A stretch of DNA of 64,000 nucleotides, from positions 1,116,001 to 1,180,000 of the forward strand of contig JAGTJL010000015.1 of NCBI GenBank assembly GCA_020746875.1, given 5' to 3'. This DNA is from Rhexocercosporidium sp. MPI-PUGE-AT-0058. Lineage: Eukaryota; Ascomycota; Leotiomycetes; Helotiales. Positions 46,716 through 56,479 of this stretch are shown here, piece after piece. The notes beneath the pieces were generated by a model. The model had not been told where the DNA came from, did no database searches, and was given only the letters and a program-made list of their open reading frames with translations. Numbering within the stretch: the first letter of the stretch is position 1; every line of letters starts with the position of its first letter. Position numbers and translations under genes: made by a program.

Positions 46716-47900
46716 TCACTTCGCAGCAATGAACTGCTTCGAATCCATATTCAGCTTCGCCAACCTAGCCACACATCCACTCAACTGCAACAGCGTCTGT
46801 ACACCCTCCAAGATCTTCATATGCGTGAACCCAATCTCCTTAATAAACTCCAACTTCGAATGCTCACTTAGTGTTGGTATCGTCTTCGTAACCCTAAACA
46901 TCGTACTGATAATATCATGGCTTGAATACCCCAGATCCCACAATTCCTTCAACGTCTCCAACGCGGCATCCACTTTCCCTTCGTAGCAGGCCTTGAGCAT
47001 AGCTTGGACCTTAATAGGATGAGGCGAGTCGACGACTTTGAAGACGTTGTCTCCGCTCACGAACCCGAATCCTGCCCATGTAGACTGCAGATTGTTGATA
47101 GCCTGCCGCATATCCCCCTCTGCACTAAACACTAAAGCTGCCAATCCATCCTCGCTATATTCCACCTTCTCTGCCTCGATGATCTGCAGTAACCTCTTCA
47201 CAACATGCGCGTCTGTGAGACGAGAGTAACGCAGGATAGCACAACGTGATTGTAGAGGCTCGATGATTTTATTCGACTGGTTGCACGCGAATGCGAAGCG
47301 GGTAGTCGAGGAATATATCTCCATCGTTCGTCGGAGTGCTTGCTGCGCGCCGGATGTCATACTGTCTGCTTCATCGAGGATAACGAGTTTCTGGCGGCCT
47401 TGTGGAAGAGTAACTTTCTTCTGCGCGAAGCCCTTGATGCGGTTCCGTACTACATCGATACCTATTCGCAGAGGTCAGAATCTCACATGCGTACTCACAG
47501 TCATGGGTAGACAACGTACCTCTCTCATCACTAGCATTCAATTCCAGAACGGCCTCCTTATATGAATCCCCCAACAGCTGTCTTGCAAGACACAGTACCG
47601 AAGTCGTCTTCCCAATTCCCGGCATGCCAGAGATGATAACATGTGGCATATTACCATCCTTCGCGATAATTTTCAGCCGCTCGATTGTCTCCGTATTGCC
47701 CACTACATCGTCGAGGAACACAGGTCGGTATTTCTCAACCCTGCCGATGGTCAGTTTTTGCTGCGAGCCAGGGAACGGAGGAAAGACGGCACTTACCATG
47801 GTAATTCGTAGTTGGCGACTCCGTTAGTGTTAGCTTTGAGAACCTTCTTTGCTGCTGAGGTGGACGATTCGCCCTTTTCTTCGCCTTTTGTGATCGCCAT
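46716..47900 (-). CDS. RFC4: Replication factor C small subunit Rfc4
   Basis: Three exons: complement(46716..47461, 47520..47740, 47797..47900), 356 aa. Part of the clamp loader that places PCNA on primed DNA; orthologous to yeast Rfc4 (human RFC2). An Ala/Lys-rich N-tail precedes [34 protein letters not shown] (Walker A, residues 73-81), [14 protein letters not shown], the Walker B step [20 protein letters not shown], the [14 protein letters not shown] (SRC arginine-finger motif), and the C-terminal collar ([35 protein letters not shown]). Full length for the family. Divergently paired with the chitinase, 357 bp apart. Confidence 0.96.
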
Positions 47901-48257
47901 GGCTGGAGTGTTGTTGAAATGGCTTCGTCGCGTAGACGACGCGGTCCAGGAAACAGCTTTACGCGGTTGATTGAACACACGTGACTGGCTACCACCTCCA
48001 CCTCTCGCTGAATCAACGTAAGGCTGGTCTGTGATATTTAGCAATTCGTGAACCTCGGGGTGCAATTTCGAAGAGTGCAGGAAGAATACGTAGGCGCTTC
48101 CTATACCAAAACAACATTGAGTTCGATGTTGCAATTGGGTGCTGTTTTAGGCAAATTCGTTCGCTTTGAAAGCAACAGTTCGATTTCTTCACCCAGGTTG
48201 AGTTGACCTCTTCTGTCGAGTAGACTTCTACAGGTTGGATTGATCACGAATTCAATC
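47901..48257. promoter_or_regulatory. Divergent promoter region RFC4 / chitinase
   Basis: 357 bp between divergent start codons. No clear box recognised. Confidence 0.4.
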
Positions 48258-49592
48258 ATGTTCCTCTCGTACTTCGCGATCAACTTGGTCATGGCTACTC
48301 TAGCCAATGCAAGATACATCATGTACCTGACCGGGTACGAGATTCTCTTCATTTCATCACCCCTCACTAAACTCTACGTAGACAGCACAACGAAGTCCCA
48401 GAGCCAAACATGGTATCAGATATCACTCATGTTGCCATTGCATTCATGCAATCTTCAACTTTCAATCAAGAAAACCCCTCATCGTGGCCCTTCTTCACTA
48501 CTGTCGATGAAGTACGCTCGAAATTTGCGAATGGGACTTCTATCATGGTTGCAATCGGCGGATGGGGTGATACTGGCTTTCCAAAAGCGGCCGAGACCAG
48601 AAGTAGCCGAAAGCTTTTTGCAAAGAATGTGCAAGCTATGGTTGATCAAACAGGCGCGGATGGTTAGTTTTTGTTTCCCAGATTAATGGTAGTTAATAAC
48701 TTTACCAAGGCGTGGATGTGGATTGGGAATATCCAGGGTAGGTTCTACTCCTCAAACATCTCCACATAACTTACACAGTGCAAGAGGAAACGGCGAAGAC
48801 TACAAGCAGATTCCAAACTCCGAGAAAGAATGGGAAATCCAGGCTTACCCACTTCTGCTTGCTGAAATCCGAGCAGCCTTAGGTCCGTCCAAGGTCATCT
48901 CAGCAGCAGTGCCAGGTCTTCGTCGAGATATGCTGTCCTTCACGAAGTCTACAGTCCCGTTGATCAGCAAATCGGTAGACTTTCTCAATATCATGACCTA
49001 CGACCTCATGAATCGCCGAGACACTGTCACCAAGCATCATACAGGAATTGAACTTTCACTAGATGCTATTGGCGCTTACTTAGAGAATGGCCTAGCTCCA
49101 GAGAAAGCCAACCTAGGCTTTGCTTTCTATATCAAGTGGTTCAAGACAGATCACAATGCAAACTGCTCTGCGAACTTGCCCGTCTGTAAGACTGTCCTTA
49201 TGGAAGACCCAAAGACAGGAGCAGATCTGGGACAAGCAGGTGCATTTTCCTGGGTTGACAATGTCCCATCCGAACTTGAGAAATCCTTCTCCAAGGCTCT
49301 AACGAGAGGTACCTATGACAAAGTTCACGGAGGTCACTACTTCTGGGATGAGAGTGAAAATATTTGGTGGACATGGGACACGCCGGATGTTATCCTGAAG
49401 AAGTTCCCTCTGATCGTCAAGGAGAAGAAACTGGGAGGGGTATTTGCGTGGGGACTTGGGGAAGATTCCAAGGATTGGAGTCACCTCAAGGCGTTAACGG
49501 CTGGTGTGAAGAAGCATCAACTGGTCGTACAAGCTTCAAAACCCCTGCCGTTGGAAGCTACGGTTATCCCGATATACAGGGATGAACTATAA
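48258..49592 (+). CDS. GH18 chitinase, secreted
   Basis: Four exons: 48258..48334, 48382..48662, 48710..48737, 48779..49592, 399 aa. A hydrophobic N-terminus (MFLSYFAINLVMATLANA) acts as signal peptide. The GH18 barrel shows VPEPNMVSDITHVAIAFM, IMVAIGGWGD (the second conserved segment), and the catalytic DGVDVDWEYP: Asp119, Asp122, Asp124 and Glu126, the last being the acid. SVDFLNIMTYDLM and GGVFAWGLGEDS close the barrel. Chitinases of this family cut beta-1,4-GlcNAc chains in fungal cell walls or insect cuticle. No chitin-binding module is seen, so likely a plain catalytic protein. The catalytic motif is split by exons: exon 3 is only 28 nt. The last intron is 41 nt, at the short end. Confidence 0.92.
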
Positions 49593-49980
49593 ATCACTAC
49601 AGTCTTATCGAGTAGCGGTCGTTGACATACAGCCATTGAGACCAACTCTCGCAACTTGGCTACAATCTGGAGCCTACCAGATGTCCAGCTTAAGGACGCC
49701 TCAAGATACACCGTACCTTGGCAGCTGAGAAGTGGCTTGAAGACTTCTGCGTATGCATCCAATAAGCACAATTCTTGCCATCGGGATCTCATGCAGATAC
49801 TCGGAGTTGCTCAAGTTTCCCACCTTGGCATTTCAGCCCTACGATACAGCCGTGACCCCAATTTTCATTCCTCGCTTCGTCCAGGTAAGTCATAACTCTC
49901 TCTGCTCTACATTTTTCAATTCCCAGATATTGTATCACCCTATTAGATTTTTACGAATTCCTTGTGGATAAACATCCAAG
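49593..49980. other. Intergenic region
   Basis: 388 bp between two same-strand genes. No gene was supported. Confidence 0.5.
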
Positions 49981-50709
49981 ATGTTCTCAAGGAAGCCTCA
50001 TTACCAAATGTCTCCATTTATTATGCTCTTCTTTGCATACCTGGGAAATTGCGCAACCAGTGCGGCAGGTCCAACAGCGTACATCTCGCTAGCCTCATCC
50101 CCACCCTTCGCAACAATGCGATCTTGCGCGAGAGTCTGTCTAGTATACGAAGGCGTATGGAGCTGCTCCAACAAAGGTTACTACGACCTAGGTATTGAGC
50201 TATCATGCGGATGCAGTCCCCAGAACTCCTGTTACTGCGACTCCAAGGCTGCTGCTTCCGCTTCAGCCTACATATCGTCCTGTGTCAACAGTGGTTGCGG
50301 TGCTGAATTTCCTGGAGAGGTTACCAGTGCGGTGGATCTGTATAATGGATACTGCGCCACTGCAAATGTCGCTGCTACTTTTCCCACGAGCGCACCTGGC
50401 GTCACTCCCAGCACGACGGCGACCAAAAGTACTCTGGTAGCAAACTCGCCAAACACAAATCTCGATGCGAATGCGAACGATTCCTCATCCACAACCACTA
50501 ACCTCATCATCGGACAGACTTCACCACCAGCGACTTCCACTACGACTAGCGAGAAGAAGGGACTGGCTCAGTCAGATGTCATTGCTTTGGCTGTTGGGTT
50601 GGGGGTAGGGTTGCCGAGCCTGCTGTTGGCATTGGCTACTTTCTGTTTACAGAGAAAGAGGAGGGACAAGGCGAATAGGGTGACTACGGAGATCCACTAT
50701 GTTAAGTGA
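49981..50709 (+). CDS. Cysteine-rich cell-surface protein with single membrane span
   Basis: A single exon of 242 aa. A hydrophobic N-terminal segment (PFIMLFFAYLGNCATSA) is a signal peptide. Residues ~45-125 carry about ten cysteines (RSCARVC, WSC, LSCGC, SCYCD, SSCVNSGCG, YC) in a CFEM-like but not identical pattern. A Ser/Thr-rich O-glycosylatable stalk (about 125-190) follows. Then a membrane span (VIALAVGLGVGLPSLLLALA) and a short basic cytoplasmic tail (CLQRKRRDKANR) occur. This is the architecture of fungal surface receptors or sensors (single TM, Cys-rich ectodomain). The ligand is unknown. The downstream chitinase neighbour does not imply a link. Confidence 0.8.
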   Translation: MFSRKPHYQMSPFIMLFFAYLGNCATSAAGPTAYISLASSPPFATMRSCARVCLVYEGVWSCSNKGYYDLGIELSCGCSPQNSCYCDSKAAASASAYISSCVNSGCGAEFPGEVTSAVDLYNGYCATANVAATFPTSAPGVTPSTTATKSTLVANSPNTNLDANANDSSSTTTNLIIGQTSPPATSTTTSEKKGLAQSDVIALAVGLGVGLPSLLLALATFCLQRKRRDKANRVTTEIHYVK

Positions 50710-51641
50710 GGGAGAGTTAGATATGTTGGTGGGTGAGCTGATGGAATGTAATGGGTGGATGGCTATCTCTTTGGTAAGAGCCCCTTCTACAATTTTGATG
50801 CATTGCTAAACCCGATGCTCACAAAGTAGTAATGAATCAACGTGCTCACAAGTAGAGTCTGGTTCCTTCACTCAATGCAATTCTTATGTACCAAACATAT
50901 TTGATGCTTGAAGTGGACTGTTGGAACAGAATGGGCTTCCAGATCGAGCTTCGAAGGTGAAAGTATTATATCTCACCATGATCCTTTAAAACTATGACAT
51001 TGGCAACATTCAGCTCTTGTGCTATCTATGTTCCGTTAACGCGACGCACGCGAAAACCCAGCAACCGCTCGTTGATTCTATCAAATTGTTGCCAGCTTCT
51101 AGACCCTCATTCGCTTATGGCAAAGGCACTTCCCACTGACTAGACTTCTACTAATGCTATATCATCACCGATTACTTCATCCCTACCTTAACGGTGATAG
51201 ACAAACACAACGTGACCCGACAATGCCAACGTGCCTGTTGTGAAGAAGTACTCCGAGTATACCACAATGTCTGCCTATTTTCGGAGCTCCGCGTACTTTT
51301 GAAGAATTTCGGAGCAAATAATAACACGAACGCACACTGATCGATATGATATTATGGGATTAGCTAACAATATCTAGTAAAGTAGCACTCGAGTCTAGTA
51401 ACAACAGCTAGTAATCGGGTGCCGCTTTTTCTTTCAAGCAGGCAAGATTTCGGAGCTCGCTTGAGCCAGCCTCGTTCAGGCGACAACTCCGCAACCGATC
51501 AACATCCATCAACTTCCTATTTGGATTTGGAACGCGTATCACTCCACAGGTATGACCAGACATAAGAAATGTCTTGCTGACCACTCCCCATTTTGATGCT
51601 AGCAACTCTGGAAAATCTCAAATATCGCTTGCGTTTCGAAC
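50710..51641. other. Intergenic region before the pseudogene block
   Basis: About 0.9 kb, AT-rich, without a supported gene. Sequence that may belong to the 5' end of the FAD oxidoreductase pseudogene begins near 51590. Confidence 0.4.
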
Positions 51642-53298
51642 GATCTTCCAGCCATTGATAAACACGAAGAAGTCTTCCCAGTCCCTCATTCAACTCTGCC
51701 GTATTGGAGATTTGAGCTTCATGAGATCGATAACATTCGCTCAACCGTGGAACTCCCCAAGGAGTGCGATGTCTTGATCATCGGAGCTGGGCTTTCGGTA
51801 ATCTTGACAGCATATCATTTACTCGACGACAACCCTTCACCGCCATCTGTCGTTCTTCTCGAGGCGGTAGAAAATATGTTCTGGTGCAATAGGACGAAAT
51901 GGTAAGCGAACAATTAATCTGTGACCTTCCGTATGCTGATTGTTTACAGGCGGTCATGTTACGAGATCGTGGGGAACCGCAGGGAAGATGTCGAAGGAAT
52001 TTAGGTTAGATATGATGAAAGAATTGTCCTCTTTTGTAATCGACCAGATTTACGCTATGAAAGCAACTTTCGACAAGGAGAAATTGGACTGTGATGCATT
52101 ATTGACTCGGTATATGGAATTGTACCTTGTCCAGTCTGGGGCAGATGAAACGAAGCGGGTGCTAGACGAACAGCTAGCTGCTGGGACCAAATATGTGGAA
52201 GATGTGAACTACTTCAAGCCAGAATGTGTTGAGAACGTAAGTCGCAAATAAGGATCGGAAAGCCGGAGAACGATTCCCCATTGACACCAACAGATCTCTG
52301 CAGTCAAAGGTGCCAAAGCTGGGATCACCATGACTAGACTTCAGCGTTGGTCTTAAAAATTTGTCACGGAACTCCTTGCCCGGCTTCTAGAGAAAACGTC
52401 CATCAACGTGACCCCGGTAACTTCCATCTTAGTCTCCGAGGGCGGGACTTCAACTGTCAACACAACCCGAGGATCCATTCAGGCCAAGAAGGTTATTTTC
52501 GCAACCAATGGCTACACCTTAAGAATTGCGCCCAAGTTTCAAAATAAGATCGTTCCTTAGAAAATCACATGTTCTCACATCAGCACTCCCAAAGACAGAG
52601 CTCATCAGCCACCTCATCTCAACCATAGCTATAAGCTGAGCTTTGTAGATGGGAGTCGAGACTATCTCATCCCAAGACCTGAAGGTGGAGAGATATGTGA
52701 CGTCGCCAAAAACTCCTACATCGATGACCGGAAATCCTGGGAGAACAACTGGGACGATAGCACGCTCCTCGGGTTTTCCCATACTCATTTTGAGACCGTC
52801 ATGCAGACAATTTCATAGGGTATGAGGACAGCGGGGCAGCTGTTGATTATGTCTGGACGGGAAGTAAGCATTTCCAACCTTCATGAGCCACGTTGAGATT
52901 CATGTACGCAGAAAGATGGATTCAGCTGACTTCCTTCTAGTCATTGGCCATACTGCTGATGGCTTACCGCATTGCGGGAAGATTCCAGATCATGACTACC
53001 ATTACATCCTAGTGGGTCATAATGGAGGCGGGGTAAGTCATCTTTCTTTCTATGGTGCTTCTCTCAGACTTTTCACTCCAGCGTAATTCATTGGGCGGAA
53101 TATGCGGGAACGACTTCTCGTTCCCGAAAAAAGCCTTGACCTATGATTTTACTGACGTGTATTTTTCGGTAGATGGCATTGATCTTCCTCACTGCGAAAG
53201 GAATCGCAAAGATGATTAGCCAATTCGAGGAGAGTGGGATTCCAAACTTCTTCAAGACAACAGAAGAACGGCTCGAGAAGGATGCCTTTCCGGCCTAA
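51642..53298 (+). pseudogene. Decayed DAO-type FAD-dependent oxidoreductase
   Basis: Recognisable from 51642 to the stop at 53298, with at least four introns still visible (51904ff, 52237ff, 52864ff and 53032ff, all with GTAAG(C/T)-like donors). Conserved pieces in order: LPYWRFELHEIDN, CDVLIIGAGLS, HVTRSWGTAGKMSKEF, KVIFATNGY, RDYLIPRPEGGEI, HTADGLPHCGKIPDHDYHYI and MALIFLTAKGIAKMI. Lesions: the third Gly of the GxGxxG dinucleotide motif is lost (GAGLSV); a frameshift lies near 51865-51880; stop TAA at 52354; stop TAG at 52558; a second frameshift near 52805-52815. Intact relatives oxidise amino acids or related amines. It cannot make a working enzyme here. The start is not identified. Confidence 0.85.
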
Positions 53299-54442
53299 GA
53301 CATTAGCATTGCCCCATTTTCAAAGGTTTGCACTGCTGTATAAGCACTCCGTATACAATTTCGCAAAGAAATTCGCAAGAGATCTTTTGAATGATCCCAA
53401 GTGTTGACACTGAGCTGTCGTCGCTGTAATCTTACTACGAACGTGCGTTGATTCGTTAGCCTGTCAGATCTCAAGCAAAGCGCAAAGTCTGTTTTGGGTC
53501 CCTTCTAAATCCAACGTACCCACAAGCGCAGGAGCTTGTTGGATCATTGGCGTAAGTATTCTATCCTGACAGCGCATTTTCCACAAAGGGTTTCTCGAAC
53601 TTGGTCACGTGTGTCATCCTCTTGTTTAAATTCCCTCCGCCATCGCTCATCGCAGTCGGAATGCATGTCATCCGAATCTACCGATCAGCCATGGCTCTGA
53701 AGGATTCTGCGCTTGCCATGCCCCGAACCAAGTCATTCTGCACCCAGGTCAGATGCCTGGTCTATCTGCGCCGTCCGAGAGCCTTGAGATCGGAAAACGC
53801 ACGAGCCGAAACAATGTTTGTAAACATTTTGGCAGGGTGTGTGTGGTGCGTTGGCACTCGATTTAGATTGTTTGTCCGGGGGTTGATTCGCTAATTCGCT
53901 AATTCGCCGAACCCCGCCACACGTCTGGCTGGTGGCTGGATGACCATCAAATTACTGATCCACATCGTGATATATGCCCAATCAGAATATCGAGTGGTAT
54001 TTTAGGCCTTACTCCCGTCAGCCTTGCAGTAGGCATCCTGCACTCACTCAGCCCTCCCGCAAATCCTGATTTAGGCCGGATGCGCGTCTGACAACCCACT
54101 TCGACTTCGCCAACGGCGTCTATGATGGCGGCCGCCCATCCACAGTAAGACCCTCACCACCTTACCAACATCTCGAAATAGCCGCTACCAGTGAGAGCTT
54201 GCTGATATTGCTCGGAAAATATACCTGCAGTCCTCATGAGAGACGAAGTATATATTCATCCCATCCCACCATGCATTTCCACTCCTCATCAAACAATCAA
54301 ACCAACAAAAACAACTTTTCCTAGAGTCTTTTTTCCTTAAGTCTTTTTCCTTACATCAATCCTTCGACATCTATCATTCTTCTTTCTGCTTTTGCTGTCC
54401 TCCTCAGACCTCATCCAAATTAAATCTACCAATCTTTTCAAC
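53299..54442. other. Cupin upstream region
   Basis: About 1.1 kb. A TATATATTC stretch at 54247-54256 is TATA-like, and the segment 54290-54440 is a CA/CT-rich leader typical of well-expressed fungal genes. No other gene was seen. Confidence 0.45.
54247..54256 (+). promoter_or_regulatory. TATA-like element upstream of cupin gene
   Basis: ATATATATTC-type stretch about 190 bp upstream of the ATG at 54443, followed by a CA-rich leader. Placement is suggestive only. Confidence 0.3.
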
Positions 54443-55225
54443 ATGCAGTTCACATCCATCATTGCTTCTGCCATCCTGGCCTACGTCGCCGTCGCTGCTC
54501 CAGCTGCAGAGCCATCTGCCACATCTGTCGCTCCTCCTGCGCCAACAACCGCCGTCGCTCCTCCGCCAGCTGCACCAACCGGACCAAGTCTCACTTCCCA
54601 GCTTTTCATCGCCGATACTGCCGCTGACCGCTTCGGTCTCCTCCCCAAGGACGATCAATTCAAGTTCGCATTCGGTGATCCAGCCAAGAAAGGCAAGGGT
54701 GGAAAGGGCGGTGATCTCATTGCCGCAAACCGCAAGACATTCCCAGCACTTGTTGGCACTGGATCTGGCATGGCAGTTGGCTTCCTCAAAGCTTGCGGCT
54801 TCAACACTCCTCACGTTCACCCTCGTGCCACCGAACTCCAAATCGTCACTCAAGGTACCCTTGAGGTCGAGATGGTCCCAGAGAACGGCGTCTTCAACAC
54901 TCCCGGCGACGCAAAGTCTGGCCGACGAGTCATCAAGAACACCGTCAACCAGTTCGAGATGACACCTTTCTACCAGGGATCCGTCCACACCCAATTCAAC
55001 CCTAACTGCGACGACGCCGTCTTCGTTGCCTCTTTCAACTCCGAGGACTTCGGAGCTGGACAGATCGCTGATGAGCTCTTCTCCTTCAGCCCCAATGTGA
55101 TCACGGCTGCTTTCGGCGAGGCTATCGATGGCGCTGATGTTGACGCTTTCAAGAAGGCTATCCCGGCTTCCATCGCTCAAGGTGTCGAGACTTGCCTCAA
55201 GAAGTGCAACATTGCGAAGCGTTAA
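54443..55225 (+). CDS. Secreted cupin (germin/spherulin-like)
   Basis: A single exon of 260 aa. The signal peptide is MQFTSIIASAILAYVAVA; residues 22-50 are Pro/Ala/Ser-rich. The cupin motifs are present: His124, His126 and Glu131 in THVHPRATELQ-like segment (FNTPHVHPRATE), and His182 in the second motif (GSVHTQFNPNCDDAVF), the four usual metal ligands (Mn or similar). Germin-type proteins include oxalate oxidases and superoxide dismutases, but many fungal spherulin-like proteins have no proven activity, so none is claimed. Codon use is strongly C-biased and a CT/CA-rich leader precedes the ATG, suggesting high expression. It is the only intact gene amid three pseudogenes. The antisense frame over it is a shadow. 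Confidence 0.92.
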   Translation: MQFTSIIASAILAYVAVAAPAAEPSATSVAPPAPTTAVAPPPAAPTGPSLTSQLFIADTAADRFGLLPKDDQFKFAFGDPAKKGKGGKGGDLIAANRKTFPALVGTGSGMAVGFLKACGFNTPHVHPRATELQIVTQGTLEVEMVPENGVFNTPGDAKSGRRVIKNTVNQFEMTPFYQGSVHTQFNPNCDDAVFVASFNSEDFGAGQIADELFSFSPNVITAAFGEAIDGADVDAFKKAIPASIAQGVETCLKKCNIAKR

Positions 55226-56479
55226 ATCGCTCCTCGCAATCTTTCACTCTCTTCTCATATCATATTCTCACGACAATATCACGACAGGGACAATAGGGAT
55301 GGGGGCATTAAAATAGACACGGCAGCGACGCCACAGCATTTTGGATAACAGCATTGCATTTTAGATTTGTTTTGGGCAGCATAGCGTCTTTGGAGTTTCA
55401 CAGCATAGCGGCATTTTTGGGAAATTTTTACATCTTATGGCGTTCTTTTTTGATTCTCCGTGGTGGTGGATGGAAAGAGGAGAGGATTGGAGTGGAGAAG
55501 ATCGCTCGTTACCTAATATCTTTATCTTATTGGCATGAGCTTGGTGGATGTGGAGGGGAGTTGTTTATTTTAGAAGCAGAGATAAAATCCAATCGAGTTG
55601 CTTCTCTCGAAATACCTTATTTCCTCATTTCCCTTAGTGTCTGCCCTTGATTTGTGATTGTCCAACAGTCTCTTCATGCTTTTAGCAATCCTTCTTCACA
55701 TGCAAATATCTACGAGCTTATTCAGTGAGCAGGCCTCATTCGGCTCTGTTGACACGACCACGCCGAGTCGTGCCAAGACTCTCATGCACGTTGACACCCG
55801 AAATACCCTATCCCACCAACACATCAATCCTCCTCGTACTTGAGCTTCTTTCTCATCCAGCAAAGATCCATCGGATTCCTAGATTGTTTATATCCAAGAG
55901 ATCGGCTTTTGTGTTAAGCATTCATTACTGTAGTCATGCCCCACCATTAAGCGAGTCCTTCCTCTCAACCAAGGTAATTCGCTTTGAAGTTGGAACAATC
56001 TATACTGGACACTGAAAAATTCTCACAATCCTGAGGTATGAATTAACTCAGATCAGGGTTTCGTATTGATGTAATCAAACATCAGGTGCCGGGAAACCGC
56101 ATATCTGAGCATGGCTTTAGTCAGCGAGGCTCTCCTCAACGTCTCCCGCTCTTCCATTGCATTGAACCTATCAGTATCTTTTTTTTGACTTCATATCTCT
56201 GCCACGGGTTATATGGGTAACTTTCTTATATTTTTAAAGTCTATGTGACGCAAAGAAAATGTTAGTTTTTTGGTCCCTAATGGTACAGTACAAGAAAATA
56301 TGTCATCACAGGCAGGTCAACAATCAGATCGTCTTCTCTCCTTGCGTCTTCTTCGTCTCAACAGCCTCCCTCTTAGCCAGACACTCTTCTCTCCATGCCC
56401 ACATAGCCGCCACCCCAGCACCAGGATCAGCAAGCAGCGTCGTACCCGCAAACGCACCCATAATACCTGCCCATCCCGT
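55226..56479. other. Intergenic region
   Basis: About 1.25 kb between the cupin gene (+) and the FAD monooxygenase relic (-). No gene was supported. Confidence 0.5.

Noticed and set aside
54404..55180. 258-codon frame antisense to the cupin gene
   Set aside because: A shadow caused by the biased codon use of the cupin gene; the sense strand has signal peptide and metal ligands.
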